Shown here in pieces: positions 45,807 to 54,645 of a stretch of DNA of 64,000 nucleotides. This stretch comes from Paraburkholderia phytofirmans PsJN (GTDB taxonomy: Bacteria > Pseudomonadota > Gammaproteobacteria > Burkholderiales > Burkholderiaceae). The DNA lies in the NCBI RefSeq assembly GCF_000020125.1, contig NC_010676.1:2976001-3040000 (forward strand). The letters run 5' to 3'. A program made the position numbers and the translations under genes. Position 1 is the first letter of the stretch, and each line of letters opens with the position of its first letter. The notes below the pieces were generated by a model that ran no database searches, was not told the DNA's origin, and saw nothing but the letters and a program-made list of their open reading frames with translations.

Positions 45807-48239
45807 TTAGAGTATTCGGTCAAATCTGAGAAGTCTCAGTTTTTTTAATAATCTAACTGGAAAGTAATTCAGAATCTTCTGGGTGCGTGCGACTTCTCGA
45901 TTCATCTGAGCATTTAATTCCTTGTAGGCCTCCGACAATTCCTGAAAACTTGCAGTGGTTTTGTCGTATGACTTTGTCAACTCAAGCAATTGCTCGTCTT
46001 TCGCCAGCATTTCGGATTGTCCGCTGCGCCACTGTGCTTCCAACCAATTTTTTCCATCGATGACCTGTTTGAGGTACGCGGTTTGTTCCAAAAACTGGGT
46101 TTGAGCTGATTTCCATTCGTTTTCAAGCCATTGCTTTCCTTTAAGCAGATCTGCGACATAGCCAGCAAGATCACTTTCAACTTGCTCACGGAATACGGCG
46201 GGCTTCACCGACAGTTCGTCGAGGTTGCTAGCGGCCACCGCTAGTCGGCCGGCCAACGAAATTACAGACGCAATTTCGCGTACCTCGAATCCAGGAGGTA
46301 GCGTCGCGTAAGGCGATTTCAGATGTTGACCAATCGCCGTTAAAACTTCTCTAAAATTTTTTCGCCAGACCGAGTCGGCCAATTCAAATTCTCCGCTTGC
46401 GGCATGAATCATTCCCAACAAATAAGCGGCGTTTGCTGACTTCGTAAGAAGCGTAGGACTATACTGTATTACAGATGCTTCCAGAACAAGCTCTAGATAG
46501 CGCTTCGCGCTAGCTCGTTTTCCAGTGGCGAGTTCAATTAATGCTCGAACATAAGCTAGCGACACCTGCCAGCGAAATGCATTCGGATTTACGTGCACCG
46601 GATAAGAAATATATTCGTCTATAGCGTCTATCAAGTCTTTCCGTGGCAGGTCAATTCCGCTATCGAGGGCGATATACGCAAGCGCGCACAGTGCAGCGCC
46701 TCGGTCGGCGCTCCTGCTGGTTGCTCGTTCGAGAGTTTCTTTGGACCATTTTTCGCGCAATGTATCTTTTTCGGTCCGCAGTCCAATGGAAACCATCGAG
46801 CGAAGTAGCCAAGGGTTCTCATAATCGCGTGCGAATGCAAGTGCGTTGCCACTGGCAGCTTGTTCACTCTCCGAAAAAGCACGTTCGATGTAAGGGACAT
46901 TTTCCCCGCCTATAGGAGATTTACAGGCCACAGCGAGCAACCATTCGGCTTCAACGGGGATGTCGGCGGAATTCGGATCGAGTTCTTGAAGTGAGCGCGG
47001 TCGGGCGACCCATTCGCAGCCCGAGCCGGGTTTTTTTATGCGGTCCGCTGTCTGGCCAAACAACTTTTCTATTTCGAATTTTCCACCTAGTTCAGAGAGC
47101 AATTTCTTGCGATCGTAAACGTGGAGATGGAATGGATTCGGATCAAATCCGCTTTCGTCGCTCCAATCGTGAGGGACGCTGACTATCAAGCGTCCACCGG
47201 GTGTCAGGATGCGATGAAATTCGTTAAGTAACGCGACGGGGTCTTCAACATGCTCAAGCGTTTCGAAGCTTATAGCGGTATCAACGCTATCGTCAGGAAT
47301 GTTCCCCAGGCAATTCGGAAGATATCCCTCGGTGAAGATTATCTTATCGGCAGCGCCAAAGTTAGAGGTCGCATAGTTCACCCCATATGCGCTACCGTCG
47401 ATACCAGTGACCTTTGTGCACTTTGTTAAATTGTGGACGATATATGATCCATAGCCAAGACCACATGCGGCGTCGATAACGATGTCGCCCGGTCGAATAT
47501 AGCGACAAGCGAAGTTGTAGCGATCGACATGTGCGTCTGAGCGACTACCATGTTCTCGTAACATATCCATATGCAAGTCGCGCTCCTCCCGCAGCGCTGC
47601 CAATGGATAAGTTGCGTGTGCGAGATTTGGAATCTTTTCCAGCGGGATAATGAACGTCGTGTGATCGCCGTTTAAGGACTCGTATGGATTGACCGTATAG
47701 AAATGCGGATGCTTGCGGAATCCCGCCTCGAAGCATCTGGCTTCCCACCACGCCCTCCCTTCACTTATCAGTTGCAGGTGTTCACCGTCTGGTGGCACGC
47801 TTGCAATCTTTAAAAAAAGAGAGCGTCGGGTGACCCGATACAATTCCTGTAGGGCCGCAGGGACATCATTCGGAGTAAGGCATTCTATACAGTGAACAGA
47901 AACCAGCGTCTCGAAGGACTCGTCAGCGAACGGCAGTGCAAGAACCGTCCCTTGCGAAAAATAGCCCGGCAATCTGTCGTTGTTGCGCGAAACGACGACG
48001 TCAGATATGTCGATTCCGCTTGCGTCGATACCTCGTTTTAGAAGTGCGGCTACAAGATCGCCGTTACCTGCCCCGATGTCTAGGACGCTTCTCGGGCCGC
48101 AGGTCGTCGAAATTAACGTGGCGACCTCATCGAGGCTAGTATTAGGCTTGCCGGGACGCTCGACATTACGCCAGAAATCGTTGTGTTGAGTTCGATAGTC
48201 GGTGAGTTCGTCTTCTGATCGGGTCATGCGGGGGTCCAT
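45807..48239 (-). CDS. Double methyltransferase with C-terminal coiled coil
   Basis: 810 residues from the ATG at 48239, with AGGAG just before it; the frame is open further to 48380. Methyltransferase 1 has the SAM motif SVLDIGAGNG at 51-60 and a post-motif LPFADESFETLVSVHCIECL. Methyltransferase 2 has VIDAACGLGYGSYIV at 254-268 and DTAISFETLEHVEDPV. A helical repeat region follows (GAALCALAYIALDSG, YLLGMIHAASGEFELADSVW). Residues from about 715 on are coiled coil with two copies of a GK-x-WLE-x-x-W unit. Probably a surface-glycan modifying protein; a WbdD-like chain terminator is a possibility. Confidence 0.8.
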   Translation of the reverse strand: MDPRMTRSEDELTDYRTQHNDFWRNVERPGKPNTSLDEVATLISTTCGPRSVLDIGAGNGDLVAALLKRGIDASGIDISDVVVSRNNDRLPGYFSQGTVLALPFADESFETLVSVHCIECLTPNDVPAALQELYRVTRRSLFLKIASVPPDGEHLQLISEGRAWWEARCFEAGFRKHPHFYTVNPYESLNGDHTTFIIPLEKIPNLAHATYPLAALREERDLHMDMLREHGSRSDAHVDRYNFACRYIRPGDIVIDAACGLGYGSYIVHNLTKCTKVTGIDGSAYGVNYATSNFGAADKIIFTEGYLPNCLGNIPDDSVDTAISFETLEHVEDPVALLNEFHRILTPGGRLIVSVPHDWSDESGFDPNPFHLHVYDRKKLLSELGGKFEIEKLFGQTADRIKKPGSGCEWVARPRSLQELDPNSADIPVEAEWLLAVACKSPIGGENVPYIERAFSESEQAASGNALAFARDYENPWLLRSMVSIGLRTEKDTLREKWSKETLERATSRSADRGAALCALAYIALDSGIDLPRKDLIDAIDEYISYPVHVNPNAFRWQVSLAYVRALIELATGKRASAKRYLELVLEASVIQYSPTLLTKSANAAYLLGMIHAASGEFELADSVWRKNFREVLTAIGQHLKSPYATLPPGFEVREIASVISLAGRLAVAASNLDELSVKPAVFREQVESDLAGYVADLLKGKQWLENEWKSAQTQFLEQTAYLKQVIDGKNWLEAQWRSGQSEMLAKDEQLLELTKSYDKTTASFQELSEAYKELNAQMNREVARTQKILNYFPVRLLKKLRLLRFDRIL

Positions 48240-48489
48240 TTCTCCTGCGTTCCTTGTAATCTGTACCTTTCGAATATAACTCATTTGCCAGATGAAACTT
48301 GTGGATTTCTCGACGTAACAGTGTGTCGAACAGCCTCCCTGCGTGCGCGCAAGATATCCTTGACCTGGAGAGCAGAGCATGTTGCATTTCAGGGACGACC
48401 AGAGCTCCAGGGCGACCTGCGGCCGAAAGTGGTCGACAACACGAACGATGCCTAGCGTACGTCGTCGGCGCGCGCACTAATCGGGCCCG

Positions 48490-48595
48490 TTCTGGTTGTC
48501 CTATCGCTGCTACCAGATCGAGTAGGACTGAGGCAAGAACGGCTCGCCGGACCTCGCAACGGGAGCGCATGTGCTGATGGTGACATCCGGTTCTT
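48490..48595 (+). repeat. Orphan 105-base fragment, copy 1
   Basis: Pairs with 50478-50582, roughly three quarters identical over the full length without gaps. One frame would read SYRCYQIE, two stops, then GKNGSPDLATGAHV. It lies just outside the glycosyltransferase-methyltransferase stop. Confidence 0.65.
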
Positions 48596-48596
48596 A

Positions 48597-50075
48597 TCAA
48601 AGGCGATCGAAGCGCAGGAACGTAATCCGCGTATCTTGCGGTCTGCCTTGATTCTCGTAGCGTTCATATGCGTATTTTTCATATGCGGAGAATGTAAAGC
48701 CCAGCTTTGCCATTATTAGAATGTAGTCCTCCGCATTACGATTGAATACAGGGGGACTGCCATCACGCCGCCATCGAGTATCCATCAATTCGGCAATAAT
48801 CACCCGCTCGCGGCGTTTGACCACCTCTGAAAGAAGCGGACCAATCGCTTCATCTGAAACGTGAAGCAGAACCGTATAAATTAATGCTGCGGGCGCATCT
48901 GGATACTGAAGGCCGTGATCCGTGATCCTAAGGTTGTGACCTGGAAGTGATCGACGAGCTTGCGCAATCGCATTAGGATTTATGTCAACCCCAAGGTATT
49001 CATTTTTGTCAAACAGCGAAGCGATTCGACCTACGCCGCACCCGACCTCCAACACGGGGAACTTATCACCAATCGACTTCCGAAGCGCCGCACGAACGTC
49101 GAATCCTTCGGGAAAATCAGTGCCAATTTCCGGCTTAATGTGCCTCGTTCCCTCCGCAATCCAGAATCCTTCTTCAACCGTACGCCAAAGTCGATTTTTC
49201 AAGCGATCCTGAATCCCATCCTCTGTGTACGTGCGAGCGCTGACATTGAGTGCGCGGCCATCGGCCTTGGAAACTCGCGAAGCCTGCCAGTGTTTTATGA
49301 CAGGCGACACAAACTCGCGAGCATCCGAAATCTGAAGGTAAGACCTTGGCAACCAGACTGTCTTCAGAGAAATGACACTGCTTACATCACACCAAGCGGA
49401 ACAAAGATGCTCCTGATCCCAAGTGGCCGGGTCTGCTTCGCAACGAAGGATCCATTGTTCTAACAGCTTCCGGGCGTTTTCAGACTTCCCGAAATACAAA
49501 GTGCCTGAGGCGAACTGCCAACCCTGTTCGTCATTCGTTTTGCCATGCCACTTATGAACACCGAAATCTGCGTTGACTGACTGGAAAAGAGACGGATTAG
49601 CTTCAATGGTCGCGTCGGCATCAATCCACACAACCGGAACATCCGAATTTCCCCAGCATTCGAGGATGAATTTCGCCTTATACGCGCAATTCAACTCCCA
49701 CGCTCCCATACTGTTGATTTCCTTAAATTCATGGTCAACCCCAAAGCGCTCAAGAGTACTTCGCAATCGTGCCGCGTGTTCGGCATATTCATTGTCTCCC
49801 GTAAAGAAACACACGACTTTATATTTCGTCTTCCCCTTGCGCGCTGGAAGGGTGCCGAATACGTTCGCGAAAGATCGCCCCGAGGCGGGGTCGCGTCCAA
49901 TGAAACCAACCTGATTCTTTCCCTCGGGCGGCGGTGCCCCATCGATAGCTAGCGTGGCATCTCCAAATTGCCGAAGAAAGTCCACCTCAGGCCTGAAGTC
50001 CTCGGGCCATCGATTGGCCCCACTCGTGAGTTCTTGTATGGACTTCAGGATTCTACCGTGGGAGAAGCTGAGCAT
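48597..50075 (-). CDS. Glycosyltransferase-methyltransferase fusion
   Basis: 492 residues from the ATG at 50075. The N-terminal 260 residues resemble a nucleotide-sugar transferase: KYKVVCFFTGDNEYAEHAAR, then the D-x-D site D152-A-D154 in VVWIDADATIEANP, and WQFASGTLYFGKSENARKLL. The C-terminal 190 residues are a class I methyltransferase with SAM motif VLEVGCGVGR at 341-350 and DINPNAIAQARRSLPGH. So one chain could add a sugar and methylate it. No signal peptide. Located between two orphan repeats in the glycan locus. Confidence 0.82.
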   Translation of the reverse strand: MLSFSHGRILKSIQELTSGANRWPEDFRPEVDFLRQFGDATLAIDGAPPPEGKNQVGFIGRDPASGRSFANVFGTLPARKGKTKYKVVCFFTGDNEYAEHAARLRSTLERFGVDHEFKEINSMGAWELNCAYKAKFILECWGNSDVPVVWIDADATIEANPSLFQSVNADFGVHKWHGKTNDEQGWQFASGTLYFGKSENARKLLEQWILRCEADPATWDQEHLCSAWCDVSSVISLKTVWLPRSYLQISDAREFVSPVIKHWQASRVSKADGRALNVSARTYTEDGIQDRLKNRLWRTVEEGFWIAEGTRHIKPEIGTDFPEGFDVRAALRKSIGDKFPVLEVGCGVGRIASLFDKNEYLGVDINPNAIAQARRSLPGHNLRITDHGLQYPDAPAALIYTVLLHVSDEAIGPLLSEVVKRRERVIIAELMDTRWRRDGSPPVFNRNAEDYILIMAKLGFTFSAYEKYAYERYENQGRPQDTRITFLRFDRL

Positions 50076-50161
50076 AGCGCGGTTTTAAGGAAAGTTGCGA
50101 TGCGCTGCATGTTACAACATGCCCACGGCTATCATGGAAGCGATTCAATATTACACGTCGA

Positions 50162-50491
50162 ATGAACTTTTACTTGGAAGTAGCTTGCGATGAATTTTTT
50201 GTCAGGCGCAGGCTCGGTGAATGGCCACCGTTCAGCGACTCTGTTGTCGACCATCCTTATGAGGTTGAGGTGATTCGCTTGCCACATTTGGCCCAGACCA
50301 AGAAAGGATGGAATATCTGGCGGGGCTACCGAGTCTCCGCCGCGGGCGCTGCGTGGGCGTGCTGGCAGAAATGGCACGAATCGCTGTACGCGCTCGATAA
50401 CGAGTGGCATCACCTCTCACACCAAACGCGGATGCAGTTCGAATACATTGCCGGCGTCCACCTCGATCGGAGGCCGTTTTCGCTGTCCTAG
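50162..50491 (+). CDS. Possible small unknown protein, Trp-rich
   Basis: 109 residues from an ATG at 50162, no ribosome site seen. The sequence is rich in aromatic residues (KKGWNIWRGYRVSAAGAAWA, WHESLYALDNEWHHLSHQTR) and looks more protein-like than the opposite strand. It overlaps the start of the second orphan fragment at 50478. It may be a remnant of phage or plasmid origin. No family recognised. Confidence 0.35.
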   Translation: MNFYLEVACDEFFVRRRLGEWPPFSDSVVDHPYEVEVIRLPHLAQTKKGWNIWRGYRVSAAGAAWACWQKWHESLYALDNEWHHLSHQTRMQFEYIAGVHLDRRPFSLS

Positions 50492-50582
50492 CGCTACTAC
50501 CAGATCAAGCAGGACTGGGGCAAGGATGGCTCGTCGGGTCTTGCGACAGGAGCACACGTGACGACGGCGACATATCGCTTCT
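50478..50582 (+). repeat. Orphan 105-base fragment, copy 2
   Basis: Second copy of the fragment at 48490-48595. One frame reads RYYQIKQDWGKDGSSGLATG, then AHVTTATYRF and a stop, which looks like the last strands of an outer-membrane barrel with C-terminal Phe. Confidence 0.65.
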
Positions 50583-50642
50583 GAAGTGCAGAAAGGCGAC
50601 GCTGGTAATATGCGCTACGTGTCTATACCTTGAAGGGTTTCC

Positions 50643-51815
50643 GTGTCGCCAACTTCTGACCGCAATCATGCGCTCGACGGCCTCCGCGGTGTTGCCGCAA
50701 TCATCGTCGTCTTGTCGCATGCGGCACTCTTTTTCTATCCGGCGCTCCACGGTATTGGCGCGGCTTCGAATTTGGAGAGTGCGGTTTTCAGTTCGCCCAT
50801 TCCGATTCTTTATGCTGGAAATTTCTCGGTATGCGTATTCTTTGTATTGAGCGGATACGTTCTGTCGATCAAGTACTCGCTTACCGGTGACGACACGCTG
50901 GTTCGTGGCATGTTCGTAAAACGATACTTCAGGCTTATGCCGGCCGTCCTTCTCGTGTCGCTCATCAATTGCGTACTTATGAAGCTTGGCCTTATGCATA
51001 ACCAGATCGCCACCTCAAGCGACTGGGCACACTCATTCTTTAACATGCCGCCTTCCCTTATAGACGCGACACACGAAGGCATGTGGACCAATTTCGTTTC
51101 TGGCGCGTCTCTGCCTTCATATAATCCACCAGCATGGACCATGCGAGTCGAATTTTTCGGATCTCTGCTTGTATTTGCAGTCTGCCTTCTTGCCAAAGGA
51201 AACCCTTTTCGTTGGCTCGTGTACATACTTGTTATGGCCGCCATGTACGCGACAACGGACCGGACGGGCGTATGCCTTTCATTGTTCCTTGTGGGGATGT
51301 GGATAGCTGAGATGCCGGCCAGATCCCTTTCGAATTCAGCAGCATTCGTGCTGGTGGCAATGTCGGCGTATCTCGGTAGTTACCATCCCGGATCCGCTTT
51401 TCATCAACCGATAACTACTGCCATCGCGTGGTTGCCGATCAGATGGCCTCTCTATGTAGTCAACGCGATCGCCGCTACACTTGCCTTCTACTCTGTCCTT
51501 TGCAATGCCGAAATCGCCCGCATCTTTGAGCGGTTCAGTGAACTCGGCAGGCGCTCATATTCGTTCTACCTTCTGCACATCGGGATATTCTCCAGCGCGG
51601 GGCTTTGGCTATTCAGTTGGCTTGCAGATCATTTCGCGCCACGCCCATTGGCAGCTGGCGCGAGCACCATTTTTACGATCTTGCTTACTTACCTTATAGC
51701 AGGTCCATTTACCACATGGGTCGATGAACCTGCTATTCGAGGATCAGGCGTAGTCCTTCGTTTTCTATCGTCAAAAACCCAAACGCGTAAGACGAAAGAT
51801 GTTTACGAAAGCTAA
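50643..51815 (+). CDS. Acyltransferase 3 family (OafA-like) membrane protein
   Basis: 390 residues from a GTG at 50643 with TTGAAGGG ahead. The family signature starts ALDGLRGVAAIIVVLSHAAL with the His in the first membrane segment; then FSVCVFFVLSGYVLSIKYSL and the Arg in VKRYFRLMPAVL. About ten membrane segments in all, ending TYLIAGPFTTWVDEPAIR. Relatives add acetyl groups to O-antigen or other sugars at the inner membrane. Within the glycan locus and in the same direction as the exporter genes, which follow after a 450-base gap. Confidence 0.9.
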   Translation: MSPTSDRNHALDGLRGVAAIIVVLSHAALFFYPALHGIGAASNLESAVFSSPIPILYAGNFSVCVFFVLSGYVLSIKYSLTGDDTLVRGMFVKRYFRLMPAVLLVSLINCVLMKLGLMHNQIATSSDWAHSFFNMPPSLIDATHEGMWTNFVSGASLPSYNPPAWTMRVEFFGSLLVFAVCLLAKGNPFRWLVYILVMAAMYATTDRTGVCLSLFLVGMWIAEMPARSLSNSAAFVLVAMSAYLGSYHPGSAFHQPITTAIAWLPIRWPLYVVNAIAATLAFYSVLCNAEIARIFERFSELGRRSYSFYLLHIGIFSSAGLWLFSWLADHFAPRPLAAGASTIFTILLTYLIAGPFTTWVDEPAIRGSGVVLRFLSSKTQTRKTKDVYES

Positions 51816-52265
51816 TCTGATGGAGGCTGGCCGCCTACCTCGAACCATTGCACGCCGGCGCTGATCTGGTTGAGTAGTCCGTTCGTGCCCTTGCCAGACG
51901 GCGGAACACTGCCTGCCGTTACCGCCAGAAGCGTCAGCGGAGGAAATCCTTTCTGATCCGGAGGAATCTACTCGGCGGTCGATGACTATCAGCACTTCTG
52001 CGGACTGCACCGCCTTGCGCCGACAAATGAGTGCGAGGGAGGGTCATAGGGAACGGCGCGACCTCTCGCGCGATGCCGTCGTCGTCTAGCCACGACTGAG
52101 TCGTCGCTTCAACACCAGCTTAGGCCGCTATTTTGCGCTGCGTGGGTCGGCGAGCGTGCGCCGCCCCGACTTCCATACGTTACAATTGCCGATCTTACAA
52201 GTGCCGTCGCATTTGCAAGAACAGACCTATGAAAGGCCTTCGTAAATATTACGTGATACTAGCTA
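51816..52265. other. No clear gene before the exporter operon
   Basis: 450 bases. Fragmentary frames such as LSRRFNTSLGRYFALRG hint at a lost gene, perhaps of a mobile element, but I cannot identify it. The exporter promoter is expected here, as the sequence becomes AT-rich after 52180. Confidence 0.4.
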
Positions 52266-53045
52266 ATGCATTTTGCAATCAAGGATTTGGGCGCGAGCTT
52301 AATTCGATGGCGCCTCTGGATGCTACTTGGATGGCTCGAAATTCGGCAAAGATATGCCCGTTCACGGATCGGGCCATTTTGGCTGACAATCAGTACAAGC
52401 GTCATGATCACCTCGATTGGTCTCGTTTATGGGACCTTGTTTGGGCAGAAGATGGGGGAGTATCTGCCGTTTCTTGCCGTGAGCATTATTTTTTGGACGA
52501 TGTTTTCGCAGATAGTTACCGAAGGCTCTCTCGCTTACATCTCTAGTGCCACCTATATACGTCAGATTTCAACTCCAAAAACAGTATTCATCCTCCAAGT
52601 CGTCTGGCGCAACATAATCATCTTCGGCCATAACTTGCTGATAATTGTTGTCTTGCTTATTGTCTTTGGCGTTAAAAGTTATACAACACTGCCGCTATTT
52701 CTACCGGGTTTTGTCTTGTTTTTGCTTAATGCGGCGTGGATCGCGATGGTGGTAGCTCTTGTGTCTGCTCGTTTCAGAGATCTTCCGCAGATAATCGCAG
52801 CAATGATCCAAGTTGCTTTTTACGTAACACCAATTATCTACAAACCAGGATCGCTGACGCGTTTCCGATGGGTTGTTGATTATAATCCGCTGACTTACAT
52901 GATGAGTCTGGTTCGCGACCCGCTAACTGGGGTGTTTCCAAGCGACATAACGTGGGCGGTCGGTATTGCTCTTGCGATCGTCGGATGGAGCTTTGCCTTG
53001 TTTGTCACGGGACGATATGCTAAGCGAATTCCGTATTGGGTTTAA
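52266..53045 (+). CDS. wzm: ABC-2 polysaccharide exporter permease (Wzm-like)
   Basis: 259 residues from the ATG at 52266. Six membrane segments follow an amphipathic start with the typical LWMLLGWLEIRQRYARSRIG and FWLTISTSVMITSIGLVYG. RDLPQIIAAMIQVAFYVTPI and YNPLTYMMSLVRDPLTG are family blocks near the end. It forms the membrane part of an ABC exporter for O-antigen or similar glycan. Its TAA stop overlaps the start of the ATPase gene by one base (TAATG), which ties their expression. Confidence 0.92.
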   Translation: MHFAIKDLGASLIRWRLWMLLGWLEIRQRYARSRIGPFWLTISTSVMITSIGLVYGTLFGQKMGEYLPFLAVSIIFWTMFSQIVTEGSLAYISSATYIRQISTPKTVFILQVVWRNIIIFGHNLLIIVVLLIVFGVKSYTTLPLFLPGFVLFLLNAAWIAMVVALVSARFRDLPQIIAAMIQVAFYVTPIIYKPGSLTRFRWVVDYNPLTYMMSLVRDPLTGVFPSDITWAVGIALAIVGWSFALFVTGRYAKRIPYWV

Positions 53046-53809
53046 TGATGGCACATATTCAGCTAACCAACGCTACGCTCGACATACCAATCTATGGTGT
53101 GCAGGGGCGCTCACTGAAAAAACGGATTGCTTCGTTGCGGAGTCGCGGTGCCGAAGTTAACAAGCGGCCCGACACTGTTATCCTTCGGGCAATAAACGAT
53201 CTCACGATCTCGATCAAGGCAGGCGATCGTATCGGTTTGATCGGCCATAATGGGGCGGGGAAATCGACGCTTTTGCGTGTAATGGCAGGTATTTACCCGC
53301 CAACAGCGGGCTCAGTGGAGACCGAGGGGAAGTCTGTACCGCTTTTGGATATAAGTCTGGGAATGGACGAGAACTCGACCGGATGGCAAAACATGCGCCT
53401 TCGGGGTCTCCTTCTGGGAATGGGAGAGGATGAGATCAATGAAAAGCAGAGTGAAATAGCCGCGTTTTCTGAACTCGGGGATTTTTTGGATTTACCGATT
53501 AGAACGTATTCGACGGGTATGAAGGTAAGGCTCGGATTCGCAATTTCCACTGCGGTTGACGCGCAAATTTTGCTACTTGACGAGGTTATGGGTGTAGGAG
53601 ATGCGTCGTTCAAAGATAAGGCCAATAGACGGCTGGCTGAACTTCATGAGCGATCCGAAATTGTCGTGCTCGCTTTGCACGACAATGCAACCATCCGAAA
53701 AACTTGCGATAAAGCTCTCTGGATGGATAAAGGACGCGCCAAAATGTTCGGTCCGGCGGAGGAAGTGCTGGAGGCGTATGAGGCTAGCGTTAGCCAATCG
53801 ACGGCATAG
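53045..53809 (+). CDS. wzt: ABC polysaccharide exporter ATPase (Wzt-like, short)
   Basis: 254 residues from the ATG at 53045; an ATG at 53048 is also possible. Walker A is GHNGAGKST at 67-75, the ABC signature lies in YSTGMKVRLGFAIS, Walker B is ILLLDEVMGVGD, and the H-loop is VLALHDNATI. It ends near 254, so it lacks the C-terminal carbohydrate-binding domain present in Wzt proteins that recognise a capped chain end. It should export glycan while it is being made, as in short-Wzt systems. Partner of the permease. Confidence 0.92.
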   Translation: MMAHIQLTNATLDIPIYGVQGRSLKKRIASLRSRGAEVNKRPDTVILRAINDLTISIKAGDRIGLIGHNGAGKSTLLRVMAGIYPPTAGSVETEGKSVPLLDISLGMDENSTGWQNMRLRGLLLGMGEDEINEKQSEIAAFSELGDFLDLPIRTYSTGMKVRLGFAISTAVDAQILLLDEVMGVGDASFKDKANRRLAELHERSEIVVLALHDNATIRKTCDKALWMDKGRAKMFGPAEEVLEAYEASVSQSTA

Positions 53810-53844
53810 GCCTAGACGGTCTCCTCCGTTAGAGCTGTGTTGTC

Positions 53845-54639
53845 TTACGCGTAGCTAGTCTCCTCGACCGCATCCCGGGCGGCACGCTGTAGGAATGCGT
53901 GATGGCGCCTACCAATCATTCGGCGTAAAAAGTCAGTCGGCCGGGGGATGCAACCGGCTGCAGTCGTTTGACTGACAAGGGAAACCGGCTTCGTCCGGAT
54001 CGCATGTGTCGATCCGGGTACCACTTTGTGGACAGCACCCTGATTAAGAACCTCAATGTTCCAACTCCAGTCTTCGTAGCCAATTCCGCGCACTAGATCG
54101 GTCCCACAGTATGGCGTCCGGCGTAAGAAGCTGGTGGAGACGAACGCTAAGGCAGTCCAAGGATTGATGTACGCAAGCGTCGATAGATCGAACCGCGGGT
54201 CGTCCATATCGCGGTGTAAGTAGATATGAGGGCTCGTGCCGAAATATACGTTGATTTCTGGATGCCAAACTACTTCACGCTTGCCGTCTTCACTTTCAGC
54301 CGCAGCATAGGCATCGGCGATCCAACTGTCGGACCAAATATCGTCTGCGTCAAGAAAGCATATCCATTTTCCCGAAGCTAATACAGCAGCTTCATTTCGC
54401 GCATAACCTAGATCGCCCAGGAGGACGATCTTCAGCTCTATGTCCTGATGCATTAATGCAAAGCTCTCGAAAATCTCACGAGTAAGCTGGTCCGGCTTAT
54501 CTAATATGGCGATCAACTGAACCGCAATGCCGCGCGCACGCGCTACCTCGGCATTTCGCGTCAAACTTCTCAGTGACGACAGGGCCATCAACCCTTCTTT
54601 GTGGCCGTTGATCACGGCAGTGATGTCAAAGTTCTGCAT
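53845..54639 (-). CDS. GT2-type glycosyltransferase
   Basis: 264 residues from the ATG at 54639. Starts ITAVINGHKEGLMALSSLRS, and the metal-binding D-x-D equivalent is in WICFLDADDIWSDSW near residue 98. The acceptor side has IGYEDWSWNIEVLNQG with the ED catalytic pair seen in GT2 enzymes. Cytoplasmic; adds one sugar of the repeat unit. It is translated 6 bases after the stop of the 54646-56643 gene, so the two are coupled. Sugar specificity cannot be told. Confidence 0.85.
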   Translation of the reverse strand: MQNFDITAVINGHKEGLMALSSLRSLTRNAEVARARGIAVQLIAILDKPDQLTREIFESFALMHQDIELKIVLLGDLGYARNEAAVLASGKWICFLDADDIWSDSWIADAYAAAESEDGKREVVWHPEINVYFGTSPHIYLHRDMDDPRFDLSTLAYINPWTALAFVSTSFLRRTPYCGTDLVRGIGYEDWSWNIEVLNQGAVHKVVPGSTHAIRTKPVSLVSQTTAAGCIPRPTDFLRRMIGRRHHAFLQRAARDAVEETSYA

Positions 54640-54645
54640 GTTGAG

